Assembly: GCA_965224815.1 (NCBI GenBank)
Contig: CBDDAF010000003.1
Coordinates: forward strand, 1,674,001 to 1,738,000
DNA from: CAYPEL01 sp036479985
GTDB taxonomy: Bacteria > Pseudomonadota > Gammaproteobacteria > DSM-19610
Length of the DNA stretch: 64,000 nt
Direction: 5' to 3'
Shown: piece after piece, positions 26,245 through 35,937 of the stretch
Position numbering within the stretch: position 1 is the stretch's first letter
Layout of the letters: every line of letters begins with the position of its first letter
The notes under the pieces: model-generated
Database searches by the model: none
What the model saw: the letters and a program-made list of their open reading frames with translations, nothing else
Told to the model about the DNA's origin: nothing
Program-made: the position numbers and the translations under genes

Positions 26245-26817
26245 AATTTACTTTTTACCACTGACCATGTGTTGTTATTAAACTTGGTTTGATGACACAA
26301 TTTTTGGATAAAAAAACGTCAAATTACCCCACCGCAATATTGTATTTTATGTTCTGCCAAAATGTGGCATACCTTGTTAATTTCACCTTATTTCTACAAA
26401 TATTTAATGCATCAAACTATTGATTTGTCATCTTTTTTACAGCCCAACTGGACACTCAATATCTTACAGCTACTCTCACATAAGTATACTTACTTACCAC
26501 TAAAATACTTTTATAATCATAACGATGCGTCACCCCAAAAATACTGGAGTATGGATGACATTATGCGCACAACTACTTAATTTTGTAAAAAAATATAAAT
26601 GTACGATGCTTAATAATTAAGCTAAAATTCACTCTCATAAAAACAGTTCTATTTAATTTGACTGCACTACACTGAATGCAAGCACATTGAATGAACATTA
26701 CTAAATTGCGTTAGATTTAAAGACGTCTTGCGCATCGTCAGCTCAACCATCTCGGCGCCATTAATTATTTGTTACGGGATTTGTATTTGAGCAGTTAGTA
26801 CTAAGGAAAGGGGCATA
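26245..26817. other. AT-rich divergent intergenic region
   Basis: No convincing gene, RNA or repeat is seen. The region separates two divergently transcribed parts of the exopolysaccharide locus and should contain both promoters. Short open frames here have no ribosome-binding sites and low-complexity AT-rich translations. I could not place clear promoter boxes. Confidence 0.5.
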
Positions 26818-28257
26818 ATGAAATCAACAAAAAGAAAGCTTGCCATACTGGGATTAAAACTGTTTGACCTCAGTGCTATTGGCTTATGCTTTATCTTTGC
26901 CGGCCTGATCACATACTCGGACATTAGTGATCTTTCCTTTGCCGAATTCATGGGGATGAGAATCAAGATCAGCAATTTTATTCTGTTTGGCTTTCTAATG
27001 CTGACAGCAAACCTGATCCTTACAACCTTCAATCTTTACCGCTCTCGTCGGTTATCAGGATGGAGCCGTGAATCTATTGATATAATCGGTGCCATTTCTT
27101 TCTGCACACTAGCCATCATCGTAAGCTCTGTACTCTTCGAGTTAGAAATAGTCACAAAATACTTTCTGATTGTCTTTTGGGGGATGTGTATAACTGCCCT
27201 TATAACCTCTCGCATTTTCCTTAGGTATATGATGAGAGAAATCAGGCTGGTTGGACGCAATCTACGTTATGCACTGATAATCGGCACAAATTCAAGAGCA
27301 TTAGAGGCTGCAAAAAAGATTGTTTCTGATCGAAAACTGGGTTACGAGCTGATAGGTTTTGTCGATAACAAGTGGTCTGGCAATTCAGCTTTTGATTGCA
27401 ACGGTCAGAAAATCGTTTCTGACTTAGATAATTTTCCGACTTATCTCAGAAACCATATTATTGATGAAGTCTTCATCTGCACGCCTCTAAAATCTCAATA
27501 TGAATCTACTGCAAACCTGCTTTCTGCGTGTGAGGAACAAGGTATTACCGTGCATATGGATAAGAATATATTCACGCCAACTATCACCACCCTGCATCAC
27601 AATTACCAGGAAGAAGACCGCTGGCTTTCTATTTCGCACAAGTATACTGGAAGCCATTCCCAAGACTTAAAACGTGCACTGGATATTGCAATATCTTTAT
27701 TTGTACTTACCCTTCTGACGCCTGTATTTCTCATTGTTGCCGGTTTGATTAAACTAGATAGCAAAGGGCCAGTTTTTTTCATTCAACAACGTGTTGGCCT
27801 GAACAAACGCAGATTTAATATGTACAAATTTCGCACCATGGGCCAGGATGCAGAAAAAAAGCAACATGAACTTGAATCGCAAAACGAAGTAAGCGGCCCG
27901 GTATTCAAAATTGCAAATGATCCACGTATTACCCGCATTGGTAAATTACTCAGGTCTACAAGCATTGATGAATTACCCCAGCTCATTAATGTATTGATCG
28001 GTGACATGGCGCTTGTCGGACCAAGGCCGTTACCTGTACGCGACTATGAAGGTTTTGAACAGGACTGGCACCGCAGACGCTTCAGCGTTAAACCTGGCAT
28101 TACCTGTCTCTGGCAAGTTGAGGGGCGTAGTGACACTTCATTTGACGAGTGGATGAAAATGGATTTACGCTATATTGATCAATGGTCTATATGGCTGGAC
28201 ATCAAGATACTGCTCAAAACAATACCCGCAGTCATACGTGGTTCAGGTGCTTATTGA
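26818..28257 (+). CDS. Undecaprenyl-phosphate glucose phosphotransferase-type priming enzyme
   Basis: A 479-residue polyisoprenyl-phosphate hexose-1-phosphate transferase (WbaP/WcaJ/GumD type) that starts repeat-unit assembly on undecaprenyl phosphate. Four N-terminal membrane segments (about 10-115) are followed by a nucleotide-binding-like CoA_binding_3 domain (about 150-260), then the catalytic domain beginning near 285. This holds the KLDSKGPVFFIQQRVG and YKFRTM motifs and ends with the KPGITCLWQVEGR and DEWMKMDLRYID segments. A strong AAGGAAAGGGG Shine-Dalgarno precedes the ATG. Glucose or galactose is the likely first sugar; the exact choice is not visible. Confidence 0.93.
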   Translation: MKSTKRKLAILGLKLFDLSAIGLCFIFAGLITYSDISDLSFAEFMGMRIKISNFILFGFLMLTANLILTTFNLYRSRRLSGWSRESIDIIGAISFCTLAIIVSSVLFELEIVTKYFLIVFWGMCITALITSRIFLRYMMREIRLVGRNLRYALIIGTNSRALEAAKKIVSDRKLGYELIGFVDNKWSGNSAFDCNGQKIVSDLDNFPTYLRNHIIDEVFICTPLKSQYESTANLLSACEEQGITVHMDKNIFTPTITTLHHNYQEEDRWLSISHKYTGSHSQDLKRALDIAISLFVLTLLTPVFLIVAGLIKLDSKGPVFFIQQRVGLNKRRFNMYKFRTMGQDAEKKQHELESQNEVSGPVFKIANDPRITRIGKLLRSTSIDELPQLINVLIGDMALVGPRPLPVRDYEGFEQDWHRRRFSVKPGITCLWQVEGRSDTSFDEWMKMDLRYIDQWSIWLDIKILLKTIPAVIRGSGAY

Positions 28258-28307
28258 TTGATCTGAATTCTGCCATAAATAATAATAATAATTAGCAGGC
28301 GAGATAT

Positions 28308-29813
28308 ATGCTGGAAAACAGCCAACTTACTTACGAAAAATTACTGCCAGAACCCTCTTATGGTTTCAGCCTGGTAGATTTTGTGCGCGTGCTTTACAAA
28401 AGATGGCCTACCATCCTGTCTTTTTTCCTTGCGACAGTCGCGACAACAACTTTAGTGGCATTACTTTACTATTCTCCTCTGTACCGAACAGAAGCGAAAC
28501 TATTACTGGAAATTGGTAAAGAACACGTATTTGACCCCGCGCTGATCACGACAGACTCAGCTCGCCCAGTTATTAAGTACAACACTAACCAGCAAACTGC
28601 TTTTGCACGAGAAGTTCTGCTAGGCCATTACCTACTGGACAAGATGGTTCGTAAACTCGGGCATAATAACATCTATAATTCCGAAGCATTACAAGCCGAT
28701 GATGAAAATAATGATCAGGAAATACAGATTGAGTTAGCCGTAAAATTTCTGCAAGCAGATATCGACGTATCGGCAATTCCAAACTCCTCATTACTGAACG
28801 TAGGCATTGTTCACGAAGACCCTAATGTGGCCGCAGAGGTTGTTAACACATTAGTTGGTATGTTTGTAAACAGACACATGACAATCCGTAATGATGACGA
28901 AAAAAGAGCTTTTTACAAGCAACAAGCTGTTGCGCTTGAAGACAAACTTCTCACCAATGAAACTGCCCTGCAAAAACTTAAACAGGAAAATGGAATTCTT
29001 TCTTCTATACCTGAAGAAAAGCGTATTCTTGTTGAACAACAAATGAAACTCGCAGCATTGCGCGGTGAGACTGTCATTAAAATGCGTGAAATTGAGGAAC
29101 GCACCACCCAAATCAATGCCCAGCTTGAGAATACATCTGATGATCCACAAGCGATTACTTCTTTAAATCAAAGGCTTACAGATTTACAAACCAAAGAGAG
29201 CGAAATACTTGCTAACTTCGATAGAAAAAGCAGTGTGGCGATTAATATCAGGAATGAAGTTAGTGTCGTTAAGTCACAAATAAAGAAACTCAGTAAGGGT
29301 AAACTCTACGGAAGCAAGCCATCATCAGGCGAACCTCTTTATGCAAGATTACAGGAAACAATGTTGCAATTAGAAGTTGATGCTAATGCCCTCAACGCGA
29401 CTGAGCAGGCACAAAAAGATCAACTTGAAAATTATCGTAATAAAATTACCATTCTGGATACAATGGAAAAATCTTTGGAACGTCAGGAAGAACAAATACT
29501 CATCGATCAAAAAAACTATAAAATGTTTCTTTCCAAATACGAGCAAAGCGCAATTTCAAATGCCATGGATGAGGGTGGTATGTCCAACATCAAAATAGTA
29601 GAACCTGCCTACATTCCTATTCAGCCAATGGAAGGGAAACGCCGCATGGCCGTATTAATTTCAATGCTATTTGGACTTCTTGGCGGAATCGGACTAGCCT
29701 ATTTGCTTGAATTACTGAGCCCTACTATTGACACTAAAAAAGATGTCGAACAATATCTGGGCGTACCCGTATTAGCCGTTGTTCCTGAAACACTGCTGCC
29801 TGCCTCGGTGTAA
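28308..29813 (+). CDS. Wzz/GumC-type chain length determinant
   Basis: A 501-residue inner-membrane polysaccharide copolymerase. It has an N-terminal Wzz domain with a membrane helix (about 38-62), a long periplasmic region with predicted coiled coil (about 190-400, rich in E, K, Q and L) and a second membrane helix near 446-466. There is no C-terminal kinase domain; that part is the separate gene 43 bases downstream. With the exporter at 24568-25275 it would span the envelope and set polymer length. Confidence 0.92.
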   Translation: MLENSQLTYEKLLPEPSYGFSLVDFVRVLYKRWPTILSFFLATVATTTLVALLYYSPLYRTEAKLLLEIGKEHVFDPALITTDSARPVIKYNTNQQTAFAREVLLGHYLLDKMVRKLGHNNIYNSEALQADDENNDQEIQIELAVKFLQADIDVSAIPNSSLLNVGIVHEDPNVAAEVVNTLVGMFVNRHMTIRNDDEKRAFYKQQAVALEDKLLTNETALQKLKQENGILSSIPEEKRILVEQQMKLAALRGETVIKMREIEERTTQINAQLENTSDDPQAITSLNQRLTDLQTKESEILANFDRKSSVAINIRNEVSVVKSQIKKLSKGKLYGSKPSSGEPLYARLQETMLQLEVDANALNATEQAQKDQLENYRNKITILDTMEKSLERQEEQILIDQKNYKMFLSKYEQSAISNAMDEGGMSNIKIVEPAYIPIQPMEGKRRMAVLISMLFGLLGGIGLAYLLELLSPTIDTKKDVEQYLGVPVLAVVPETLLPASV

Positions 29814-29855
29814 TAGAACTTACTTAAAATAAAAATATAAAAACAGTTGAATACT

Positions 29856-30602
29856 ATGCCTAACGACCAATCCAAACATTTCCCAGAAGAATTGCATTCA
29901 CAAATATCCAAACAGGTGGGTAAAGCAAAGTCATGGGCCAAGAAAGTACATAATCTGCCGACCAAACATTCCAGATCACCTGAAGACCTGGAAAGTAATG
30001 AGCTGCAAACTGATCTACTGACGCAATGTCTGAATGCGGATGCAAAAACCGTTTTATTCACTGGCGCCACTAGCGGCACAGAAACGGCCGAGCTAGCCGC
30101 TAAATTTGCGGATACACTTTCAAATGATGTTCGCATCAAAACCCTGTTAATAGATTGCAATTTCCGCAACCCTTCACAACACAATCGATTTACATTTGAC
30201 GGAACAGACACGCTTTTAAGTATTGTGAAAAACAATACTGGAATTGATGGTGTAGGGCCTACCTCAAGAAATAACCTCTATGTTTTACCTGCTGGCGGCA
30301 AAGACCTCACAGACCCTACCGCATTATTCAGGTCGGATACCTTTGAACATCTACTCTCGAATGCCAGGGATACATTTAATCTCGTTATCCTTGACGGACC
30401 GCCCATTACACTTTGCGCTGAAAGCCGTTTTCTTAGTAGTAAAGTAGATGGTGTTATCCTTGTTCTCGAAGCAGAAAATACTCGCAAACATATTGCTATA
30501 GAAGCTAAGAAGAATATCGAAAAAACGGGTGGGAAACTGCTGGGTGTCATTCTAAATAATGTCAAGTACCGCATACCCGAATGGTTATATCGGCGCATAT
30601 AG
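29856..30602 (+). CDS. CpsD/CapB-like ATPase with degenerate Walker A
   Basis: A 248-residue relative of bacterial tyrosine kinases that act with Wzz proteins. The fold is recognisable by the Walker A' region LLIDCNFRNP (97-106) and Walker B LVILDGPP. However, the Walker A loop, normally with GEGKST, reads TGATSGTETAEL (69-80) and lacks the nucleotide-binding Lys. The C-terminal Tyr-rich tail is also nearly absent, with only two Tyr near the end. It may have a structural or regulatory role in place of catalysis. The ATG at 29856 is chosen over a TTG nine bases earlier; neither has a good Shine-Dalgarno. Confidence 0.82.
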   Translation: MPNDQSKHFPEELHSQISKQVGKAKSWAKKVHNLPTKHSRSPEDLESNELQTDLLTQCLNADAKTVLFTGATSGTETAELAAKFADTLSNDVRIKTLLIDCNFRNPSQHNRFTFDGTDTLLSIVKNNTGIDGVGPTSRNNLYVLPAGGKDLTDPTALFRSDTFEHLLSNARDTFNLVILDGPPITLCAESRFLSSKVDGVILVLEAENTRKHIAIEAKKNIEKTGGKLLGVILNNVKYRIPEWLYRRI

Positions 30603-30609
30603 CAACCAA

Positions 30610-31617
30610 TCATCTTCCACCTAATGCAACCAAAGCCGTCCTTGGTAAGCGCTTTCTAAATTGGCCATTTAAAAACATAGAAATATATACGGTGAGTATT
30701 GGCGCGATCAGCCAGTAAATAAAGTATGGCATTTCTATTGGTATTTTCTTAAATATTATCCAAAGGATAAAAACAATTGGGCCATGCGCAAGAAAAGTAA
30801 AAAAACTATTTTTAGAGTTTTGATACAGAAATTCTCCAAATTTTGTATGCGAAATTAATGATATTGAAGGCCAGACTAAAAATGGAGAAACCCATCTAAA
30901 CAGAAAAATATTTTCGATATCAAATATTATAATTGCCAAACATATGACAATAAAAATCGCTAGCAACCATTTAGCGTAACCATCTAAATATTTCAAATCC
31001 CAATTTTGAATCGCCGCCAGACCACCGATGTAAAAACTTACCATCATATCGTGACGCAGCACCAAGTAACCATCGAGATTAAAGTATGCTACAAACAACA
31101 CGCATATCAATCCAATATATGGCGCTCTCTTTAAAATAATCCAATATAGAGGCGATAGTAAAGATATTACATAAAGATCTCTAAGAAAATTCAGAGGATA
31201 GTTCGCCGGATTACTAAACAAACCGGTAATTGCATTTATCCAATTATCCAATTGGAACGGATATAACTCTGTTGTAAAGCTATGTGAAGAATGACCATAC
31301 TTCTGTAAAAAATAAAGCGCAGCAACAACAAGAATATTCCAAATTAGCATTGGAATAAAAATAGATGACGTTTTTTTTGACAACAATCTACTTAACTGCA
31401 ATTGCAGATTTGACCGGAACAGAAGAAAACCTGACAACACAGTTAAAACAGGCACTGTCGCCCTAAAAGCACCGTATGTAAAAAATGCTCTTGTAATATC
31501 TAGTAAAGACCCCCCTAGCTCACTTAATGTTTGAGTTGGCGGCAAGTGAAGCACGATAATTCCAATTATCATAAAATACCGTGTAATTGAAATTCTTCTG
31601 CTTATTTCTTTATCCAA
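30610..31617 (-). CDS. Acyltransferase-3 family membrane protein
   Basis: A 335-residue integral membrane protein of the acyltransferase-3 (OafA/NodX/Exo) family with about ten hydrophobic helices. The N-terminal helix with IIVLHLPP holds the usual catalytic-type His. Members move acetyl, succinyl or similar groups onto glycans at the inner membrane. Its start overlaps the end of the upstream gene by 16 bases, so they are coupled. The gene is AT-rich like those around it. It faces the CpsD-like gene with an 8-base gap. Confidence 0.85.
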   Translation of the reverse strand: MDKEISRRISITRYFMIIGIIVLHLPPTQTLSELGGSLLDITRAFFTYGAFRATVPVLTVLSGFLLFRSNLQLQLSRLLSKKTSSIFIPMLIWNILVVAALYFLQKYGHSSHSFTTELYPFQLDNWINAITGLFSNPANYPLNFLRDLYVISLLSPLYWIILKRAPYIGLICVLFVAYFNLDGYLVLRHDMMVSFYIGGLAAIQNWDLKYLDGYAKWLLAIFIVICLAIIIFDIENIFLFRWVSPFLVWPSISLISHTKFGEFLYQNSKNSFFTFLAHGPIVFILWIIFKKIPIEMPYFIYWLIAPILTVYISMFLNGQFRKRLPRTALVALGGR

Positions 31618-33290
31618 TTACGCCACCACATCTTATTTCGTTTTACGTCAATAAACGTCAGCTTGTGAGCATGACTCAGTGTGTGTATGCCAGTAAGCTT
31701 CCCCCTCCAGTCTGCCGTCATGCTCTGCACTGTATTTTCCTGGTAACATGACTCTGTAAGCTCCAATACTTTATTAATAACAAGGCCATGGCCGTATTCT
31801 ATGGAACAATCCTGTGATGGACGATAAATATCATTATTATAATGAAATAATCTTCCAGCTGGTCTAGCCTTTCTCACATCCGAAACCACCGGATTGCCTG
31901 AATAAGCCAACCAGGAATCACTCAGCGGTGTATCTGCATAATAAAGAAATAATTCATCGTGCTTTGGTGCGCCATCATTTTCTCGAATATTTACAAATAA
32001 CCACCACTTTCCATTGTGCTCAAAAAGCGTAGGGTCTACTGCTGTTACATCTTCCATAAGGTTTTTTTCAAACACCCAACGAGTTGGAAAATCAACACAA
32101 CGATACAATTCAATTGTTCGGTTTTCAGACGATTCCAGAACAAGAAAATAGGCACCTTCCCATTCAAATACAAATGGATAAGATACATGATATGAGGTTT
32201 CAATTATTCTCTGTGGCTTACCCAGCTTACCTTTTTTATCAATACTAAATACTGTTATGTGTCCCTTTTGGGTATCGTACATAAATTCTTCTACAAAGAT
32301 ATAATAAATTCCTGATTCATATATAACACATGGATCCGCCCAAAATCGATCACGCGGTGATTCAATGGTTGAGAATTGCCGTAAGGATGTTGATATTTCA
32401 GTATTACTGCTAAACTTAAACATCAGGAACCAATCTTCGTAAGTAAATTTCTGAATTATCCGCTTAGTGAAATAGTGCAAGCAATAACCTGGCAACTTTC
32501 TGATAAATTCAAGATTACCTGGCTCCTTATATAATCGTTTTGTATAGAATGTCAGATTGCCTTCTTCATAATTTTTTTCTGAAAAATATTTTTCTTCACC
32601 TGCATTGTGGAGGGATCTGAGTTCACGTGGCAACAATGATGCAGATTTCCAGTAAAAAGAATTTCTGTTACGCAACACTGACAAGGTATCAGTAGATGAG
32701 AATGAACGGCTAAGCACTAAACCATCATCTAGTCGATCTGACAGAATCTGAAGTATTGAACCTGTAACCGGAATACGGTCGATCACCTCCCAAAATCCTG
32801 GCGGCCCCCCTCGATTTTCATGGTTATCCGCATGGTGATATGACCAGATACCAAATTTAGCAACCTGCAGTACATCACCTTTGAGTATCCTGAAGCCAAG
32901 TCGAACAAACACGTCTATATTATGCTGTCTAATTATTTCGAGGTCTGAGTCATTTATATAATCACAGAATTTAGTCTGCCTGGGTGTAACCTCTATCACC
33001 TCTACCTCTGATAGCAGATTTTTGAGATTTGTACTAGCAAAAGCATCTGGACTCACATTATTAATTACCCTGTCCAGCTTGTCATATAGCACATATAACA
33101 GACGGCCATGATTCTGAATAAATCTTTTTATTATAGTATTTTTTTTGCGTGGTTTAGTTGTATTTAAAATTACAAGATCAATTGTTGCGTAGTCTGACAT
33201 GGAAATATTGGTTAGCATGCTCTCTACCCAAGCTGGAACTTCAAAGGAATCCACCAACAAACCAATTTTCAGTTTTTCTTTAATTGACAT
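31602..33290 (-). CDS. Formyltransferase-like / GINT1-N-like fusion protein
   Basis: A 562-residue cytoplasmic protein with two recognisable parts. Around residues 110-220 it resembles methionyl-tRNA formyltransferase-type domains: GIWSYHHADNHENRGGPPGF and SDRLDDGLVL correspond to the N-x-H-x-S-x-L-P and D-x-G motifs. From about 300 to 540 it looks like the N-terminal domain of glucosamine inositolphosphorylceramide transferase, with RDRFWADPCVIYESG and YPFVFEWEGAYFLV repeats, suggestive of a beta-propeller. The biochemical role is unknown; N- or O-formylation or glycosyl transfer to the repeat unit are candidates. It is coupled by overlap to the acyltransferase gene. Confidence 0.72.
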   Translation of the reverse strand: MSIKEKLKIGLLVDSFEVPAWVESMLTNISMSDYATIDLVILNTTKPRKKNTIIKRFIQNHGRLLYVLYDKLDRVINNVSPDAFASTNLKNLLSEVEVIEVTPRQTKFCDYINDSDLEIIRQHNIDVFVRLGFRILKGDVLQVAKFGIWSYHHADNHENRGGPPGFWEVIDRIPVTGSILQILSDRLDDGLVLSRSFSSTDTLSVLRNRNSFYWKSASLLPRELRSLHNAGEEKYFSEKNYEEGNLTFYTKRLYKEPGNLEFIRKLPGYCLHYFTKRIIQKFTYEDWFLMFKFSSNTEISTSLRQFSTIESPRDRFWADPCVIYESGIYYIFVEEFMYDTQKGHITVFSIDKKGKLGKPQRIIETSYHVSYPFVFEWEGAYFLVLESSENRTIELYRCVDFPTRWVFEKNLMEDVTAVDPTLFEHNGKWWLFVNIRENDGAPKHDELFLYYADTPLSDSWLAYSGNPVVSDVRKARPAGRLFHYNNDIYRPSQDCSIEYGHGLVINKVLELTESCYQENTVQSMTADWRGKLTGIHTLSHAHKLTFIDVKRNKMWWRNWIKK

Positions 33291-33362
33291 CCACGTAAAT
33301 ATTCAAAATGTTATTTTTATAAGAGTGATAATTCTAACTAAACTTAAATGAGAAACTATAAT

Positions 33363-34523
33363 CTATCTTCCAGTGCGCTTCCAAACAGCTCCCTTGCCAG
33401 CCATTTTCAATATACCTTTAAGGTTTGACAGCTTCCATAAAATATAGAAAGGAACACTTGCAAGAGCCTGATAATCGGAAAATGTTGCTTTACCAATAAT
33501 CATCGCAGAAATAACATGAAAAGCTAAAACAAGAATCGCAAAAACAGCATACGCTACAATAAAGCTGTTTCCAGACAAGAATAATGGGAGTATCAATAGC
33601 ACATGAAACGCGAGAGGCAGTAATAATAATTCAAAAAGTGGTTCCACCATATCTCGTCGTGATCTAAATAATATATCCCCCAGTAGCAAGGGGATCAAAT
33701 CACTATATACCCCAAAACGTCCGCCATCCCACCGCTCTCTCTGTGATTTGGCCTCCTCCGATCCAACTGGCATATCAGACCAAACCGCTGTATTCCTCAA
33801 CAAGCTGACAGTCTTACCAGACCTGATCAAACGAAGGTGATATTCCAGATCCTCAACAATAGAAAATGCCTCATAGGGTATCTCTGAAATAGTCGTTCTG
33901 GATAGTCCAAACCCATTCCCCAAAATACCGACTGATAATCCAGCATTACTTCTTCCCAACAGACGTAACATACTAAAAGCCAGGAAAGAGATATTCATTA
34001 AACGTGTTCGAAAACTGGCCTCTGGATTTTTTACTCTATAAATCGCTTGTCCTGCACAGCCTCCTGCTGCAAACAGCGTCCTAAACTCAATAAATATATT
34101 CTGGTCAGTAAATGTATCTGCATCAATGACGATATAACCATCATGGTTATCTGCCTCAAGCAAATAGTTAAACGCATAATTTAATGCATAACCTTTTCCT
34201 TTATTGTGTTCATCACATCTATCCAGAACGGTAACACCATATTCTCTGGCTATACGCGCTGTTTTATCAGTACAGTTATCGGCAACAACAACTACGTCAA
34301 ATTTATCCGGTGGTTCAAGGCATGTAAAAATACTTTCCAGCGTATCTTTAATACCTTGCTCCTCATTATGCGCAGGAATAATGACTGCCAGTTTTATACC
34401 TGGATTAATCGAATCCTTTTCTTCCTTACTCCCACTACACCAAGCCATAACTGTTAAAAATATTAGCTCGAGGGTGCCAGGCAAGGAAAATGCCAACAAA
34501 ATATAAAATATAAAAAGAAACAT
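33363..34523 (-). CDS. Membrane glycosyltransferase family 2
   Basis: A 386-residue GT2 enzyme with an N-terminal membrane helix (1-24), a GT-A catalytic domain and about three C-terminal membrane helices. The nucleotide-sugar region begins VIIPAHNEEQGI (about 48-59), DADTF near 135 gives the metal-binding Asp pair, and QRERW near 258 is the QxxRW acceptor motif typical of processive GT2 synthases. It could build repeat units or a homopolymer. Sugar specificity cannot be told. Confidence 0.88.
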   Translation of the reverse strand: MFLFIFYILLAFSLPGTLELIFLTVMAWCSGSKEEKDSINPGIKLAVIIPAHNEEQGIKDTLESIFTCLEPPDKFDVVVVADNCTDKTARIAREYGVTVLDRCDEHNKGKGYALNYAFNYLLEADNHDGYIVIDADTFTDQNIFIEFRTLFAAGGCAGQAIYRVKNPEASFRTRLMNISFLAFSMLRLLGRSNAGLSVGILGNGFGLSRTTISEIPYEAFSIVEDLEYHLRLIRSGKTVSLLRNTAVWSDMPVGSEEAKSQRERWDGGRFGVYSDLIPLLLGDILFRSRRDMVEPLFELLLLPLAFHVLLILPLFLSGNSFIVAYAVFAILVLAFHVISAMIIGKATFSDYQALASVPFYILWKLSNLKGILKMAGKGAVWKRTGR

Positions 34524-34622
34524 TTAATAAGCCACCCACTTTAAATAAACACGCGACATACAGATATCCATATATTCAAGCATTCTCGAATAAACAAGCT
34601 GGATTACATTTAACAGTATTAC

Positions 34623-35810
34623 TCAGACCCTCCTGGACTGCTCAAATAACCTTGCATATTCACGCTGGAACTCATCTGCCATTCTTTGTGCAGAAAATTT
34701 TTCTAATACAACTTCTCTTGCTGATTCTGAATATTGCCGAGCCATATCTGGATGGCTCTGCATATACTCCATTGCATTCACTAATGCTGGGACGTCTTTC
34801 ACAGGAACAAGACTGCCATTAATTTTATCAGTGACTAGCTGACGAATACCGGCTAAATCTGTAGCAATAACAGGAACTCCGGCGGCAAATGCCTCCATTA
34901 TTACTCTTGGAATTCCTTCAGAATATGAAGGCAATACCAGCGCATGACTTTTTTCCAGGAAAGGAGACACGTTATCGACTGCACCTGTAAACTCAATACT
35001 CCCCGCTATCTTTAACGACTCAGCAAATGCGCGCAAGTCTGAATACTCAGGGCCATCACCAACAATCGTCAGCTTTGCTGACCCAACAAAATGCACCCGT
35101 GAAAAGGCTTCTACTAATTCATACACGCCTTTTTGACGGCATAGGCGGCCAATAAATATTAATTTAAATACTTCATTACTATATATATACGGATTAAATG
35201 TAACGCTAGAAAGATCGACTGCATTAAGAATCATCCGGATTTTATTTTGCTTAAATCCAAGTTCCAGTAAATTATTTTCTAATGCGGGGCTAAGCGGATA
35301 TATACAATCGAAATGTTTTAGAAATCTTCGACTCACATATTCATACATTTTTATTCTAAACCCCTCATCCTGGCTCCAACCATGGAGAGTAGATACAAGT
35401 GAAATCGGCATCTTACGAACAGCAAAATACCCAATAACATCTGCTTTAAAACCGTGAGTATGAAGGACATCAATTTCTTGATCGAATAGCACACGCCTTA
35501 ATGCTTGAATAATTCGACGATTTATTTTCCCGGATACAGGCAAATGGACGGCAGGTAATTTTTCTGATCGCAAGAACTTATAGAATGCGTCTGCACCCTC
35601 TTTAAGGCCAACTGAAATTCCAGTTGATGCAACCAAATCACTGTTCAAATGCTTCAACAGTGTGTATGTCCAGCGCTCTGCGCCATACACGCCTAATGTA
35701 GAATGTAAATGAGCAACCCTGACACACCTCTGTCGCGCATCCTGATCATTCCCACAAACTATTTTAACAGCAGAGTCGTTATCGATGTTAACTTTTCTAT
35801 TTATTATCAT
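34623..35810 (-). CDS. Glycosyltransferase family 4
   Basis: A 395-residue GT-B glycosyltransferase. The N-terminal acceptor domain begins with HLHSTLGVYGAERW (about 33-46), and the C-terminal donor domain has LIFIGRLCRQKGVYELVEA and the SEGIPRVIMEAFAAG motif near residue 300 with the E-x7-E pair that holds the nucleotide sugar. It would add one sugar of the repeat unit on the cytoplasmic face. Donor and linkage are unknown. Confidence 0.9.
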   Translation of the reverse strand: MIINRKVNIDNDSAVKIVCGNDQDARQRCVRVAHLHSTLGVYGAERWTYTLLKHLNSDLVASTGISVGLKEGADAFYKFLRSEKLPAVHLPVSGKINRRIIQALRRVLFDQEIDVLHTHGFKADVIGYFAVRKMPISLVSTLHGWSQDEGFRIKMYEYVSRRFLKHFDCIYPLSPALENNLLELGFKQNKIRMILNAVDLSSVTFNPYIYSNEVFKLIFIGRLCRQKGVYELVEAFSRVHFVGSAKLTIVGDGPEYSDLRAFAESLKIAGSIEFTGAVDNVSPFLEKSHALVLPSYSEGIPRVIMEAFAAGVPVIATDLAGIRQLVTDKINGSLVPVKDVPALVNAMEYMQSHPDMARQYSESAREVVLEKFSAQRMADEFQREYARLFEQSRRV

Positions 35811-35937
35811 TTTAATTATTTATTTTTAAAAATATACAGGCTCAGTTAATCGTTAACTTTGGTAAGATATAATATCACGCAGTAACGATCGTTCTTCATC
35901 AAAACCAAATAATAGCCGCCTGATTTAATTTATACAC

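Noticed and set aside
26362..26580. 72-codon open frame in the intergenic region before the priming transferase gene
   Set aside because: No Shine-Dalgarno, AT-rich composition and no recognisable protein features.
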